The notes under the pieces were generated by a model. That model was not told the origin of the DNA. It was given only the letters and a program-made list of their open reading frames with translations, and made no database searches. A stretch of DNA of 64,000 bases from Burkholderia cepacia (GTDB lineage Bacteria; Pseudomonadota; Gammaproteobacteria; Burkholderiales; Burkholderiaceae). The DNA is taken from assembly GCF_001039005.1 (NCBI RefSeq), contig NZ_LDWR01000017.1, positions 148,804 through 212,803 on the forward strand. The letters are read 5' to 3'. The translations under genes were made by a program, and so were the position numbers. Shown here one piece after another: positions 27,521-37,824 of the stretch; position 1 is the first letter of the stretch; every line of letters begins with the position of its first letter.

Positions 27521-28611
27521 GAATAGTTGGGACGGTGTGCGTTGAGCAGATGGTCGAGATCGGGCACCGCGTCGCGCAGCGATTGCCGCACGTGGCCGTC
27601 GCGGCCGGTCACGGTAACGGCCTGCAGCAGCGCGTCGACGATGGCGCGCTCAACACTGTCGGCCGCTGCCGCGAACAGCGGATCGAGCATTGAATCGGCT
27701 AGCAGCGCCGGAAGCGAAACGTAACGGGCGTCGTGCACGATCGTGCCGGCGGTCGAGAACGCCAGCGCGATGTCACCGCTGCCGTGCCCGTAGACGGACC
27801 CGGTGCGCGCCAGCCCCGCTGCCGCGCGTCGCGCGAGCCGCGACAATTGCCGCGCGTCGAGCGGTGCGTCGGTCGCGAGCACCATGATGATCGAGCCCTG
27901 CTCGGGCGGCGGCGCCGCAACCGCGGCAGCGGCACGTGCAGCGCGCGCGGCGGCGATGCGCCCGACCGGCACGCCGTCGAGCGTCAGCATCGGCAGCCGG
28001 CCGAAATTCGCGAGCACGAGCGCGCCGACCGTATACATGTGGCCGGCCGCCACGGCAACCCGCGACGCCGAACCGATCCCGCCCTTCAGGTCGAAACACG
28101 ACATCCCGCGCCCGGCGCCCACCGCACCGCGTGCGACGTCGCGCGACGCCGCACGGCATGCGTCGTCATAATGCGCGGCCGTCACCGCGAATGCCTGGAT
28201 GTCGTTCAGGTAACCGTCGTTGCACTCGAACACGAGCGGATTGACGGTCGGCCAGTCACGGCCGATCTGCGAATTCGCGGCGACGGCCGCGCGTATCTGC
28301 GCCTGGGCAACCGCACCAACCGCGAACGTGTTGGTCAGTGCGATCGGCGTCTCGAGCGTGCCGAGCTCGTCGACCTGCACGAGCCCGACGCTCTTGCCGA
28401 AACCGTTGATCACGGCCGCGCCGGCCGGCACCTTGCTGCGGTACACGTCGCCCGGATGCGGCTTCACGACCGTGACGCCGGTCTGGACCGGACCGTCGGC
28501 GAGCGTGCAATGGCCGACCGTCACACCCGGCACGTCGGCGATCGTGTCATGCGCGCCGGTCGGCAGCACGCCGCCGCGCAACGCGCCGTCGAATCTGCTG
28601 CCTGTCGCCAT
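27517..28611 (-). CDS. P1-family peptidase (DmpA/L-aminopeptidase type)
   Basis: A 364-residue autoproteolytic aminopeptidase. Conserved DmpA-family blocks are DVPGVTVGHCTL near the N-terminus, NPLVFECNDGYLND, and the self-cleavage site KGGIGSASR, with Gly180-Ser181 expected to be cut so that Ser181 becomes the N-terminal nucleophile of the small chain. DmpA-type enzymes remove L- or D-residues or beta-amino acids from short peptides. It overlaps gsiD (shared bases at 28611) and dppA, so it is translated with the importer. Cytoplasmic (no signal peptide). Confidence 0.88.
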   Translation of the reverse strand: MATGSRFDGALRGGVLPTGAHDTIADVPGVTVGHCTLADGPVQTGVTVVKPHPGDVYRSKVPAGAAVINGFGKSVGLVQVDELGTLETPIALTNTFAVGAVAQAQIRAAVAANSQIGRDWPTVNPLVFECNDGYLNDIQAFAVTAAHYDDACRAASRDVARGAVGAGRGMSCFDLKGGIGSASRVAVAAGHMYTVGALVLANFGRLPMLTLDGVPVGRIAAARAARAAAAVAAPPPEQGSIIMVLATDAPLDARQLSRLARRAAAGLARTGSVYGHGSGDIALAFSTAGTIVHDARYVSLPALLADSMLDPLFAAAADSVERAIVDALLQAVTVTGRDGHVRQSLRDAVPDLDHLLNAHRPNYS

Positions 28612-29504
28612 CAACGGCGCTCCAGCTTCGGATCGAGCGCGTCGCGCAGCCCGTCGCCGAGCAGGTTGAACGCGAGCACGGTCAGGAAGATCGCGACGCT
28701 CGGGAAGATCGCGATATGCGGCGCCGTCACCATGTCGGCGCGCGCCTCGTTGAGCATCGCGCCCCACTCCGGCGTCGGCGGCTGCGCGCCGAGCCCGAGG
28801 AACGACAGGCTCGCGGCCGTGATGATCGACGTGCCGATCCGCATCGTGAAGTAGACGACGACCGACGACACGGTGCCCGGCAGGATGTGCCGCATGATGA
28901 TCGTCCAGTCCGACGCGCCGATGCTGCGCGCGGCCTCGACATAGGTCATGTGCTTGAGCATCAGCGTGTTGCCGCGCACGAGCCGCGCGAACGCCGGGAT
29001 GCTGAAGATCGCAACCGCGCAGATCACGTTGACCATCCCGTTGCCGAGGATCGCCACCACGCCGATCGCGAGCAGGATGCCCGGGAACGCGAACAGCACG
29101 TCGGCGACGCGCATCGTGATGCGGTCCCACCAGCCTTCGTAGTAGCCGGCGAGCAGTCCGAAGAACGTGCCGATCAGCGCGCCGAGCGCGACCGAGAAAA
29201 AGCCGGCCGCGAGCGAGATGCGCGTGCCGGCGATGATCCGGCTGAAGATGTCGCGGCCGAGCGAATCGACGCCGAACCAGTGCACGGCCGACGGCCCCGC
29301 GTTCAGCGCGTCGTAGTCGAAATAGTTCTCCGGATCGAACGGCGCGATGTGCGGGCCGACGAAGGCCAGCACGACGAGCGCCAGCACGAAGCCGCCCGCG
29401 ACGAGCGCGACAGTCTGCTTGCGGAACTTGCGCCAGAATTCGCGCCACGGCGTGCGGATCTCGGTCGCGGCGGCCGGCGCCGCGGTCTGGACAGTCGCGT
29501 TCAT
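28611..29504 (-). CDS. gsiD: Glutathione/peptide ABC transporter permease
   Basis: A 297-residue DppC/GsiD-type permease with an N-terminal helix ([20 protein letters not shown]), an extracytoplasmic loop ([23 protein letters not shown]) and five further helices. The EAA loop reads [20 protein letters not shown], the contact site for the ATPase. Its order in the cluster (iaaA-gsiA-gsiB-gsiC-gsiD) is that of E. coli, where GsiABCD imports glutathione. The start is 7 bases after gsiC. Confidence 0.92.
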   Translation of the reverse strand: MNATVQTAAPAAATEIRTPWREFWRKFRKQTVALVAGGFVLALVVLAFVGPHIAPFDPENYFDYDALNAGPSAVHWFGVDSLGRDIFSRIIAGTRISLAAGFFSVALGALIGTFFGLLAGYYEGWWDRITMRVADVLFAFPGILLAIGVVAILGNGMVNVICAVAIFSIPAFARLVRGNTLMLKHMTYVEAARSIGASDWTIIMRHILPGTVSSVVVYFTMRIGTSIITAASLSFLGLGAQPPTPEWGAMLNEARADMVTAPHIAIFPSVAIFLTVLAFNLLGDGLRDALDPKLERR

Positions 29505-29511
29505 GCGCGCC

Positions 29512-30432
29512 TCACTTGAACCGGATGGTCGGGTTGATGACCGCGTACAGCACGTCGACGGTCAGGTTGATCAGGATGAATTCGAGCGAGAACAGCAACA
29601 CGATCGCCTGGATCACGGGGTAGTCGCGCATCGTCACCGCATCGACCAGCAGGCGCCCGAGGCCCGGCCAGTTGAACACGACCTCGACGACGATCGAGCC
29701 GCCGAGCAGGAACCCGAACTGCAGCCCCATCATCGTGACGACCGGAATCATCGCGTTGCGCAGGCAGTGCTTGAGCACGACCATCGGCTCGTGCACGCCC
29801 TTCGCACGCGCGGTGCGCACGAAATCCTCGTTCAGCACCTCGACGAACGACGCACGCGTGAAGCGCGCCATCACGGCCGCGACCGCGGCGCCGAGCGTCA
29901 GCGACGGCAGCACGTAGCTCCGCCACGAGCCGTCCGGCACGACCGGCAGCCAGCCGAGCTTCACCGAGAAGATCTCCATCAGCAGCATGCCGAGCGCGAA
30001 CGCGGGAAACGAGATGCCCGACACCGCGATCGTCATCCCGAGGCGGTCGGGCCAGCGATTGCGCCACACCGCCGACGCGATCCCGATCGCCATGCCGAAC
30101 AGCGTCGCCCACACCATGCTGACGAGCGTCAGCAGCAGCGTCGGCATGAAGCGCTCGCCGATCTCGGTCGAGACCGGCCGCTTGCTGCGCGTCGACATGC
30201 CGAAATCGCCGTGCGCGATCTTCACGAAGAAGTTCGCGAACTGGGTCGGCATCGGTTTGTCGAGGCCGAGATCCGCGCGCACGAGCGCGACCGTTGCATC
30301 GTCGGCCTCGGGCCCGGCCGCGAGCCGCGCCGGGTCGCCCGGCAGCAGGTGCACGAACAGGAACACCAGCACCGCGACGATCGCGAGCGTGGGCAGCAGG
30401 CCGAACAGGCGTTTGACGAGAAAATTCAGCAT
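29512..30432 (-). CDS. gsiC: Glutathione/peptide ABC transporter permease
   Basis: A 306-residue DppB/GsiC-type permease. The N-terminal helix [25 protein letters not shown] is followed by the family's GDPAR-type loop, and the EAA motif is [20 protein letters not shown]. The N-terminal sequence [16 protein letters not shown] is very close to E. coli GsiC. It pairs with GsiD as the membrane channel. A 67-base gap separates it from gsiB. Confidence 0.93.
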   Translation of the reverse strand: MLNFLVKRLFGLLPTLAIVAVLVFLFVHLLPGDPARLAAGPEADDATVALVRADLGLDKPMPTQFANFFVKIAHGDFGMSTRSKRPVSTEIGERFMPTLLLTLVSMVWATLFGMAIGIASAVWRNRWPDRLGMTIAVSGISFPAFALGMLLMEIFSVKLGWLPVVPDGSWRSYVLPSLTLGAAVAAVMARFTRASFVEVLNEDFVRTARAKGVHEPMVVLKHCLRNAMIPVVTMMGLQFGFLLGGSIVVEVVFNWPGLGRLLVDAVTMRDYPVIQAIVLLFSLEFILINLTVDVLYAVINPTIRFK

Positions 30433-30499
30433 GGGGCACCGATCGAATCAGCGCGCCGGCAGCTTGCGCCGCCGGCGCCGCGTGGCGGGCAAACCGCCG

Positions 30500-32062
30500 T
30501 CATTTCAGCGAGATCTCGTCGAAGTTGAACGAGCCGTCCGGCATCACGTACGCGCCTTGCAGCCGCTTGCTGCGCGCATACACGATCTTCTCCTGCACGA
30601 GAAAGATCCACGGCGCATCGGCCCAGATCTGCTTCTGCGCGTCGCCGTAGAGCTCGGTCTTCTTCGTGCGGTCGACCGTCTCGAGCGCCTTCGCGAGATC
30701 GCCGTCGACCGCGTCGCTCTTGTAGTACGCGGTATTGACGAGCTTCGGCGGCGCCGACGCGCCGGCGAGCAGCGGCGTGATCGCCCAGTTCGCCTCGCCG
30801 GTCGACGACGACCAGCCGATGTAGTACATCCGCACCGGCGCCTTCGCCGGATCCGGCGCGCTCTCGACCTTCGCGACACGCTCGCCGGCTTCCAGCGCCT
30901 GCACCTGCACCTTCACGCCGACTTGCGCGAGCTGCTGCTGCACGAACTGGATCGCCTTCTGCGACGTCGAGTTGTTATACGCGGACCACAGCGTCGTCTC
31001 GAAGCCGTTCGGATAACCGGCCTCCTTCAGCAGCGCACGCGCCTTCGCCGGGTCGTACGGCCAGGGGCCCAGCTTCGTCGCATAGTCGACGCCCTGCGGC
31101 ACCACGCCGGTGGACGGCGTCGCGAACCCGGAGAACGCAACCTTCGCGAGCGCTTCCTTGTTCACCGCGTAATTCAGCGCCTGGCGCACCTTCGGGTTGT
31201 CGAACGGCTTTTGCAGCGTATTCAGCGACACGAAGCGCTGCACGATCGACGGCCGCTCGACGACATCCACCTTCGGGTTGCCCTTCAGGTCGGCCGCCTG
31301 CTCGAACGGGATCCGGAACGCGAAATCGGCTTCGCCCGTCTTCATCAGCGCCGCGCGCGTGTTGTTGTCGACTACCGGCTTCCAGTCGATCGCGTCGATC
31401 TTCGGATAACCCTTCTTCCAGTAGCCGGCGAACTTCTTCACCTTCAGGTCGTCGGTCTGCTTCCACTCGACGAACTCGAACGGCCCGGTGCCGACCGGAT
31501 GCAGCGCGATGTCGCGCCCCCACTTCTTCATCGCGGCCGGCGAGATCATCACGGCCGACGGGTGCGCGAGCGTGTTGATGAGCGCCGAGAACGGCTCACG
31601 CAGCGTGACCTTCACCGTATACGGATCGACGACCTCGGTCTTCTCGATCACGCGGAACATGTTGTAGCGCTTCAGGTGGTTCGCGGGATCGGTCACGCGG
31701 TCGAAGTTCGCCTTCACGGCCGCCGCATTGAAATCGGTGCCATCATGGAATTTCACGCCCTGGCGTAGCTTGATCGTGTAGGTCTTCGCGTCGGCGCTCG
31801 CGTCGTAGCTCGTCGCCAGCACGTTGACGAGCTTCATGTCCTTGTCGAAGCCGAACAGCCCCTGGTAGAACGACTTGACGACGGCCTGCGACACCGTGTC
31901 GTTCGCATCGTACGGGTCCATCGTCGTGAACGTCGAATCCACCGCCATCACCGCGGTCTGCTGCGCGAACGCGGGTACCGCGGCCGACAGCGCGAACGCG
32001 CCTGCACCCGCAGCGAGCAGCGCGCGCGGTCGGAACATCGGGAACGAATACGACTTGCTCAT
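30500..32062 (-). CDS. gsiB: Periplasmic glutathione/peptide-binding protein
   Basis: A 520-residue cluster C (SBP family 5) binding protein. A signal peptide ([23 protein letters not shown]) is cut after residue 33. The mature protein carries the family signature [26 protein letters not shown] (in two blocks: [13 protein letters not shown] and [12 protein letters not shown]) and the lobe II segment [12 protein letters not shown]. The mature N-terminus [20 protein letters not shown] resembles E. coli GsiB. The ATG at 32062 has AGGAG 9 bases upstream. It delivers substrate to GsiCD. Confidence 0.93.
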   Translation of the reverse strand: MSKSYSFPMFRPRALLAAGAGAFALSAAVPAFAQQTAVMAVDSTFTTMDPYDANDTVSQAVVKSFYQGLFGFDKDMKLVNVLATSYDASADAKTYTIKLRQGVKFHDGTDFNAAAVKANFDRVTDPANHLKRYNMFRVIEKTEVVDPYTVKVTLREPFSALINTLAHPSAVMISPAAMKKWGRDIALHPVGTGPFEFVEWKQTDDLKVKKFAGYWKKGYPKIDAIDWKPVVDNNTRAALMKTGEADFAFRIPFEQAADLKGNPKVDVVERPSIVQRFVSLNTLQKPFDNPKVRQALNYAVNKEALAKVAFSGFATPSTGVVPQGVDYATKLGPWPYDPAKARALLKEAGYPNGFETTLWSAYNNSTSQKAIQFVQQQLAQVGVKVQVQALEAGERVAKVESAPDPAKAPVRMYYIGWSSSTGEANWAITPLLAGASAPPKLVNTAYYKSDAVDGDLAKALETVDRTKKTELYGDAQKQIWADAPWIFLVQEKIVYARSKRLQGAYVMPDGSFNFDEISLK

Positions 32063-32191
32063 CTTGTTGGGCTCCTGTGGGTGATTCGGTAACGCGTGGT
32101 GGAAATCGCGGCGTGACTGCCCCCGCTCGGGATAAAGCCGCCGTTGTCTCGCTCGTGCGCAGCTGCGGTCCATATGCAGCCTCCCGCACGT

Positions 32192-34099
32192 TCAGTACGC
32201 GCCGCCGACGCGATGCGTCGCGACGTAATGATCGGGGCCGACCGCGACCAGCGGCGCAATCACCGGCTCGTCGCCGGCCGCGCGGATCGGGCTCGGAATC
32301 TCGTCCGCCGCGAGCTGGCGCGGCGCATGCCGACGCGCGGGGTCGGCCACGGGCACCGCGCTCATCAGCTTCTTCGTGTACGGATGCTGCGGCGCTTCGA
32401 ACACCGCGCGGCGCGGGCCGATCTCGACGATCTGACCGAGATACATCACCGCGACGCGATGGCTGATGCGCTCGACGACGGCCATGTCGTGCGAGATGAA
32501 CAGGTAAGCGACGCCGAGCTCGCGCTGCAGGTCGAGCATCAGGTTGACGATCTGCGCCTGCACCGACACGTCGAGTGCCGACACCGACTCGTCGGCGATC
32601 ACGACCTTCGGGTTCAGTGCGAGCGCGCGCGCGATCGCGATCCGCTGGCGCTGGCCGCCCGAGAATTCGTGCGGATAACGGCGCGCGGCCTCGGGCGGCA
32701 GGCCGACCTTGTCGAGCAACCAGTCGACGCGCGCCTGCGCTTCGCGGCCGCTCGCGACGCCGTGCACGAGCAGCGGCTCCATGATCGAGAAGCCGACGGT
32801 CAGGCGCGGGTTCAGCGACGCGAACGGATCCTGAAAGATGAACTGGATGTTCCGGCGCAGCGCCTGCAGGTCGTGACCCTTCAGCGCGCTGATGTCGCGG
32901 CCGTCGAATTCGATCGAGCCGCTCTGCGATTCGACGAGGCGCAGCAGCGAGCGGCCGGTGGTCGACTTGCCGCAGCCCGACTCGCCGACGAGCGCGAGCG
33001 TCTCGCCCGCGCGCAGCTCGAAGCTCACGCGCTCGACGGCGTGCACGTATTGCGACACGCGGCCGAACACGCCGCTCTTCACCGGAAAACGCGTCACGAG
33101 ATCGCGCACGCGCAGGATCGGCGGCGCCGCGTGATCGACGGGCGGCTGCACGTCGGCATGCGCAACGTCGTTCGCCGCAGGCGCAGGCGCCGCGGCGCCT
33201 GCGCCGTCCACCTTGAGCAGCGGGAATTTCTCGGGCGCGTCGGTGCCCTGCATCGAGCCGAGCCGCGGCACGGCCGCGAGCAGCGCGCGCGTGTAGCGAT
33301 GCGCGGGGGCCGCGAACAGGCGGTCGGACTCGCCCTCCTCGACCTTCTCGCCGCGATACATCACGAGCACGCGGTCGGCCACTTCGGCCACCACGCCCAT
33401 GTCGTGCGTGATGAAGATCACGCCCATGTTCATCTCGTCCTGCAGCCCGCGCACCAGTTGCAGGATCTGCGCCTGGATCGTCACGTCGAGCGCGGTCGTC
33501 GGTTCGTCGGCGATCAGCAGCGCGGGCCGGCACGACAGCGCCATCGCGATCATCACGCGCTGCCGCATCCCGCCCGACAACTGGTGCGGATAACGCGCGA
33601 ACACGCGGCGCGCTTCCGGGATCCGCACGAGGTCGAGCAGCCGCAGCGTTTCCGCGCGCGCTTCGGCCGCGCTTTTCGACTGGTGCAGCGCGATCGCCTC
33701 GCTGATCTGGTCGCCGACGGTGAACACCGGGTTCAGCGACGTCATCGGCTCCTGGAAGATCATCGCGATGTCCGAGCCGCGAATGCCGCGCATCGTCGAA
33801 GCGCTCGCCTGCGCCAGATCGACCAGCGCGCCGCCGCGGCGCCGGAACGCGATGCTGCCGCCCGTGATCGCGCCGCCGCCATGCTCGACGAGCCGCATCA
33901 GCGCGAGCGACGTGACCGACTTGCCGGAGCCCGATTCGCCGACGATCGCGAGCGTCTCGCCGCGATCGACGTGAAACGACACGTTGCGCACCGCGTCGAA
34001 CGTCGCGCCTTCGCGGCGGAACGTGACCGACAGGTCGTCGACGGCCACCACGCGCTGCTCGGGCAGCGTCAGGCCGGACGGGTTACGGCTCGAAGTCAT
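32192..34099 (-). CDS. gsiA: Glutathione/peptide ABC transporter, double ATP-binding protein
   Basis: A 635-residue fusion of two oligopeptide-type ATPases. Domain 1 has Walker [12 protein letters not shown], signature LSGGMRQR and Walker [13 protein letters not shown]. Domain 2 has Walker [12 protein letters not shown], signature FSGGQRQR and Walker [13 protein letters not shown]. The fused layout and length (E. coli GsiA 623) support the call. The inter-domain linker is Ala/Pro-rich. The ATG at 34099 has GGAG 7 bases upstream. A 129-base gap without a visible terminator separates it from gsiB. Confidence 0.95.
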   Translation of the reverse strand: MTSSRNPSGLTLPEQRVVAVDDLSVTFRREGATFDAVRNVSFHVDRGETLAIVGESGSGKSVTSLALMRLVEHGGGAITGGSIAFRRRGGALVDLAQASASTMRGIRGSDIAMIFQEPMTSLNPVFTVGDQISEAIALHQSKSAAEARAETLRLLDLVRIPEARRVFARYPHQLSGGMRQRVMIAMALSCRPALLIADEPTTALDVTIQAQILQLVRGLQDEMNMGVIFITHDMGVVAEVADRVLVMYRGEKVEEGESDRLFAAPAHRYTRALLAAVPRLGSMQGTDAPEKFPLLKVDGAGAAAPAPAANDVAHADVQPPVDHAAPPILRVRDLVTRFPVKSGVFGRVSQYVHAVERVSFELRAGETLALVGESGCGKSTTGRSLLRLVESQSGSIEFDGRDISALKGHDLQALRRNIQFIFQDPFASLNPRLTVGFSIMEPLLVHGVASGREAQARVDWLLDKVGLPPEAARRYPHEFSGGQRQRIAIARALALNPKVVIADESVSALDVSVQAQIVNLMLDLQRELGVAYLFISHDMAVVERISHRVAVMYLGQIVEIGPRRAVFEAPQHPYTKKLMSAVPVADPARRHAPRQLAADEIPSPIRAAGDEPVIAPLVAVGPDHYVATHRVGGAY

Positions 34100-34124
34100 G
34101 CGTGTCTCCTCGTACGATCCGGAA

Positions 34125-35117
34125 TCAGGCCGCGTCGTCGCGGTAAATGCCGACGACCGGCGCTTCGCCGACGCGCGCGTAGCCGCGGTACATCCCTTCG
34201 GTGTTGAACGGCATCGCGACGTTGCCGTGCGCATCGACCGCGATGAGCCCGCCGCGGCCCGCCAGGCGCGGCAGCTTGTTCATCACGACGTCGTGCGCGG
34301 CGTCGGCGAGCGACGCGCCGCGATACGCGATCTGTGCGGCAACATCATGCGCGGTCGCGAGCCGGATGAACATCTCGCCGGTGCCCGTCGACGACACCGC
34401 GCAGGTTGCATCGTCCGCATAGCAGCCCGCGCCGATGATCGGCGAATCGCCGACACGCCCCGGCTGCTTGTTCGTGATGCCGCCGGTCGACGTCGCCGCC
34501 GCGATGTGGCCATGCAGGTCGCACGCGACCGCGCCGACCGTGCCGTGCTTGCGGTCCGGATCGAGCGGTTCGGCCGGCTGCGGCTGCGAACCGCCGAACG
34601 CGAGCGTCGCCGCATCGTGGTCGAGCATCGGGCCGGCCGCCGCACGCGCCTTGATCCATTGCGCATGACGCGCTTCGGTGTCGAAGTAGCCGGGTTCCGC
34701 GAGTTCGAGCCCCTGCGCGGCCGCGAACGCATCGGCGCCCGCGCCGGCGAACATCACGTGTTCGCTCGCTTCCATCACGCGCCGTGCGGCGAGCACAGGA
34801 TTGCGCACGCGCGTCGCGCAGCAGATCGCGCCGGCGCCGAGCGTCGCGCCGTCCATGACCGCCGCGTCGAGTTCGTGCGTGCCGTCGGCCGTATAGACGG
34901 CGCCGTGCCCGGCGTTGAACAGCGGGCAATCCTCGAGCATCCGCACCGCGACGGTGACGGCGTCGAGTGCGCTGCCGCCGTCGGCCAGCACCCGCTGCGC
35001 GGCCTGCAGGATCGCGGTCAGTTCGGCACGGTACCGGTGTTCGGTGTCGGTATCCATCGCATTGCGCAGGATCGTGCCTGCGCCACCGTGAATCGCGACG
35101 ATCGCGGATGAAGTCAT
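34125..35117 (-). CDS. iaaA: Isoaspartyl peptidase / L-asparaginase (Ntn hydrolase)
   Basis: A 330-residue plant-type asparaginase. HGGAGTIL near the N-terminus, the autocleavage site [10 protein letters not shown] (nucleophile Thr193 after processing), [20 protein letters not shown] (in blocks STGGITNK and GRVGDSPI) and [11 protein letters not shown] are all conserved. IaaA releases isoaspartyl residues and asparagine and is the first gene of the E. coli iaaA-gsiABCD cluster, as here. The ATG at 35117 overlaps the rpiR stop (ATGA). Cytoplasmic; it would process imported or endogenous beta-aspartyl peptides. Confidence 0.95.
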   Translation of the reverse strand: MTSSAIVAIHGGAGTILRNAMDTDTEHRYRAELTAILQAAQRVLADGGSALDAVTVAVRMLEDCPLFNAGHGAVYTADGTHELDAAVMDGATLGAGAICCATRVRNPVLAARRVMEASEHVMFAGAGADAFAAAQGLELAEPGYFDTEARHAQWIKARAAAGPMLDHDAATLAFGGSQPQPAEPLDPDRKHGTVGAVACDLHGHIAAATSTGGITNKQPGRVGDSPIIGAGCYADDATCAVSSTGTGEMFIRLATAHDVAAQIAYRGASLADAAHDVVMNKLPRLAGRGGLIAVDAHGNVAMPFNTEGMYRGYARVGEAPVVGIYRDDAA

Positions 35118-36058
35118 GATTTTTTCGGACGAGAGGAAGAAGGGTTGGCGGCCGGCAGCGCCGCTTGCGGCTGCATCAGCCACGGCAGCAGGAATTCGGT
35201 CATCTCGGCAGCGGACTTCGCGGACCGGTGCGTGCGCAGCGCGACCGCATCGATCAGCGCCTCGATCATCGTGAGCACGGCCGCTTCCGACGTGGCCGCG
35301 AAGCGCCGTTCGGCCTTGACGTACAGGTTCAGCGACGCGATCGGCGCGAGCGGCGATTGCGGGCCGTCGGAAATGCCGAGCACCTGCGCGCCGCGCGCCG
35401 CCGCGCGGCGGGCCAGCTCGATCGTGTCCTTCACGTAGCGCGGAAATGCGAGCGCGATCACGAGATCGCGCGAGTCGGCCGTATACAGGCGTCGCGCCGC
35501 GTGCGACGGGCCACCGAGCAGCGCGAGCGACTGCACGCTGTCGTGACACACGGACAACCCGTGCTCCATCAGCCCGGCAAGAAACGCGCTCGACCCCGCG
35601 CCGAGGATCAGCACGCGCCGTGCGCCGACGATCGCCTCGACCGCGGCCTCGACATCGGCCGCGTCCAGTTGCACGCGCGTGTTCTCGATATTCGCGACGG
35701 CCTGGTCGAACACCGCGTCGATCCATGCGGCACCGCGCACGCCGGGCTCCTGCTCCTGCGCCGAGCGCAGCCGTTCGACCGGCCCGAGCGTCGCCTCGAA
35801 CCCGCGCACGAGCGCCGCGCGCATCGCCGGATAACCGTCGAAGCCCAGCGCCTTCGCGAAACGGTTCGCGGTCGCGATCGATGCATTCACGGCCTGCGCG
35901 AGTTCGTCGATGCGCATCGTCGCCGCACGAAACGGATTCGCAAGCACGAACTCGCCCATGCGCCGATGGATCGGCGTCATCAACGGCATCGCCGACGCGA
36001 TCCGCTCGGCGATCGCGGGTTCGTCGTGACTGGCGTCGTGTGAAACGAGAGGCGTCAT
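35114..36058 (-). CDS. RpiR-family regulator (HTH + SIS domain)
   Basis: A 314-residue regulator. The N-terminal RpiR HTH (RIDELAQAVNASIATANRFA, KALGFDGYPAMRAAL) is followed by a SIS sugar-isomerase-like domain (VLILGAGSSAFLAGLMEHGL, LVIALAFPRYVKDTIELA, GAQVLGISDGPQSPL). RpiR proteins usually sense sugar phosphates; one leading a peptide-import operon is unusual and may link peptide or cell-wall recycling to an amino-sugar signal. The ATG at 36058 gives the usual length, but its ribosome site is poor. It is the first gene of the operon and probably autoregulates it. Confidence 0.87.
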   Translation of the reverse strand: MTPLVSHDASHDEPAIAERIASAMPLMTPIHRRMGEFVLANPFRAATMRIDELAQAVNASIATANRFAKALGFDGYPAMRAALVRGFEATLGPVERLRSAQEQEPGVRGAAWIDAVFDQAVANIENTRVQLDAADVEAAVEAIVGARRVLILGAGSSAFLAGLMEHGLSVCHDSVQSLALLGGPSHAARRLYTADSRDLVIALAFPRYVKDTIELARRAAARGAQVLGISDGPQSPLAPIASLNLYVKAERRFAATSEAAVLTMIEALIDAVALRTHRSAKSAAEMTEFLLPWLMQPQAALPAANPSSSRPKKS

Positions 36059-36264
36059 GCGAAGGGTCGTTGCAAGGTGGATGAAAATGAATTTACACAA
36101 TAAGCGACCAAGAAAAAAATAAATTTTCACCGGGGTTGTCGCGCCTCATGCCGCGCCTGCAGATCGCCCGGTCGTCGCACAGCCCCGCTGCATGGGCATC
36201 CCGCGCGCGACCGGCGTGCATCTCCGCGCGCCGCCGCCGCCCTGGTATCGGGAAAACCCCGATC

Positions 36265-36383
36265 ATGTTCGTTCGAATGCAAATTCACGTTGACCGGATT
36301 CGAATTCGAACATAGGATGCTCGAAAATGATCAGTCATCAGATAACATCCACGTCCGACGACCACGAAATGTTCGCTCGAACA
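36265..36383. promoter_or_regulatory. Cluster of TTCGAA-type palindromes between rpiR operon and MFS gene
   Basis: Three related elements lie in 120 bases: ATGTTCGTTCGAAT (36265-36278), ATTCGAATTCGAACAT (36298-36313, the inverse of the first with two extra bases) and the perfect palindrome TGTTCGCTCGAACA (36370-36383). They sit in the 467-base gap between two divergent transcription units. The shared TGTTCG/CGAACA half-site suggests one multimeric regulator. Either unit could be the target. The rest of the gap shows nothing recognisable. Confidence 0.5.
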
Positions 36384-36452
36384 GCGTAATTTCGATATAA
36401 ACCGGCAAAACCGGTGTCCATTAAGATCGGACATCATATGAATAAGCCGAAA

Positions 36453-36505
36453 AAGCCGGCCTGACCGGACGGCTTGCATGGATCAGGCGGGCGCGCATGC
36501 CCGCC
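36453..36505 (+). other. Paired hairpins in the MFS gene leader
   Basis: AAGCCG/CGGCTT (36453-36458 with 36470-36475) and GGCGGGC/GCCCGCC (36486-36492 with 36499-36505) lie one after the other just upstream of the AGGAG ribosome site at 36515. Neither has a T-run. They may affect translation or mRNA stability; this is inference. Confidence 0.35.
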
Positions 36506-36525
36506 CTGCCCAACAGGAGACAGCA

Positions 36526-37797
36526 GTGAAGACAGTCAAGGCGTTGCGCTGGTGGATCATCGTGCTCGTATGTCTCGGTACGATCCTCAACTACCTCGCA
36601 CGGAACTCCCTCGCGGTGCTCGCCCCCGAGCTGAAGCACGTGTTCGCGATCTCGACGCAGCAGTATTCGTACATCGTCGGTGCATTCCAGATTGGCTACA
36701 CGATCATGCAGCCCGTGTGCGGGTTCGTCGTCGACCTGATCGGGCTACGGCTCGGGTTCGCGCTGTTCGCGATGCTGTGGTCGGTGGTCGGCGTCGCGCA
36801 CGGCTTCGCGTCGGGCTGGCTGTCGCTCGGCATCCTGCGCGGTTTTCTCGGGCTGTTCGAGGCCGCCGCGATTCCGTCGGGCATGAAGGCCGTCGCCGAA
36901 TGGTTTCCCGATCGCGAGAAATCCGTCGCGGTCGGCTACTTCAACGCGGGCACGTCGCTCGGCGCCGCGATCGCGCCGCCGCTCGTCGTGTTCCTGTCGA
37001 TGCGGTTCGGCTGGCAGGCCGCGTTCATGGCCACCGGCGCACTCGGGTTCGTGTGGGCCGCGCTGTGGTACACGCAATATCGGTCGCCCGCCGATCATCC
37101 GCGCATCACGCCGCAGGAGCGCGCGCTGATCCGCGACGGCCAGGCGACGATGCCGCCCGTGTCGAAGCGCCGCATTCGCGACGTCGTCACCGCGCGGCGC
37201 TTCTGGGCCATCGCGCTGCCGCGCTTCTTCGCCGAACCTGCGTGGCAAACCTTCAGCTTCTGGATTCCGCTGTACCTCGCGACCGAGCGCCACATGCCGC
37301 TCACGCAGATCGCGATCTTCGCGTGGATGCCGTTTCTCGCGGCCGACGCCGGCGGCATCGCGGGTGGTTACCTGTCGCCGTATCTCGCCAAACGGTTCAG
37401 CCTGCCGCTCATCTGGTCGCGGGTCGCCGGCGTCGCGCTCGGCGCGGTGCTGATGCTCGGTCCCGCGCTGATCGGGCTCGTATCGTCGCCGTACACGGCC
37501 ATCGCGCTGTTCTGCGTCGGCGGCTTCGCGCATCAGATGATCTCCGCGCTCGTCAACACGCTGTCGGCCGACGTGTTCGATCCCGAGGAAGTCGGCACCG
37601 CGAGCGGCTTCGCCGGGATGGCCGCGTGGATCGGCGGGCTCGGTTTCTCGCTGCTGGTCGGCGCGCTCGCCGACAAGATCGGCTATGCGCCGCTGTTCGC
37701 GTGCCTCGGCCTGTTCGACATCATCGGCGTCACGCTGCTCGCGGTGCTGATCCGCGGGCAGTCGAAGCAGGAACGCCTGCTCGCACGGCACGCCTGA
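36526..37797 (+). CDS. MFS transporter (anion:cation symporter/hexuronate-type)
   Basis: A 423-residue, 12-helix major facilitator. The GTG at 36526 has AGGAG 6 bases upstream; an in-frame ATG at 36478 would add 16 residues that look like leader RNA structure. The ACS-family signature is visible: NYLARNSLAVLAPELK in helix 1, then GRxG-like RLGFALFAMLWS, RGFLGLFEAAAIPSGMKAVAEWFP in helix 4, and VGYFNAGTSLGAAIAPPLVV. This subfamily carries hexuronates, sugar acids and aromatic acids with protons. It is 27 bases ahead of a GH31 glycosidase and near a porin, so a glycoside or sugar acid is the likely cargo. Confidence 0.87.
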   Translation: MKTVKALRWWIIVLVCLGTILNYLARNSLAVLAPELKHVFAISTQQYSYIVGAFQIGYTIMQPVCGFVVDLIGLRLGFALFAMLWSVVGVAHGFASGWLSLGILRGFLGLFEAAAIPSGMKAVAEWFPDREKSVAVGYFNAGTSLGAAIAPPLVVFLSMRFGWQAAFMATGALGFVWAALWYTQYRSPADHPRITPQERALIRDGQATMPPVSKRRIRDVVTARRFWAIALPRFFAEPAWQTFSFWIPLYLATERHMPLTQIAIFAWMPFLAADAGGIAGGYLSPYLAKRFSLPLIWSRVAGVALGAVLMLGPALIGLVSSPYTAIALFCVGGFAHQMISALVNTLSADVFDPEEVGTASGFAGMAAWIGGLGFSLLVGALADKIGYAPLFACLGLFDIIGVTLLAVLIRGQSKQERLLARHA

Positions 37798-37824
37798 CAT
37801 TCGCTCTTACCAGGAATCGCATTC

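Noticed and set aside
36478..36525. Start of the MFS gene at the ATG 36478
   Set aside because: The 16 extra codons fall on a leader hairpin and have no ribosome site, whereas GTG 36526 has AGGAG at ideal spacing.
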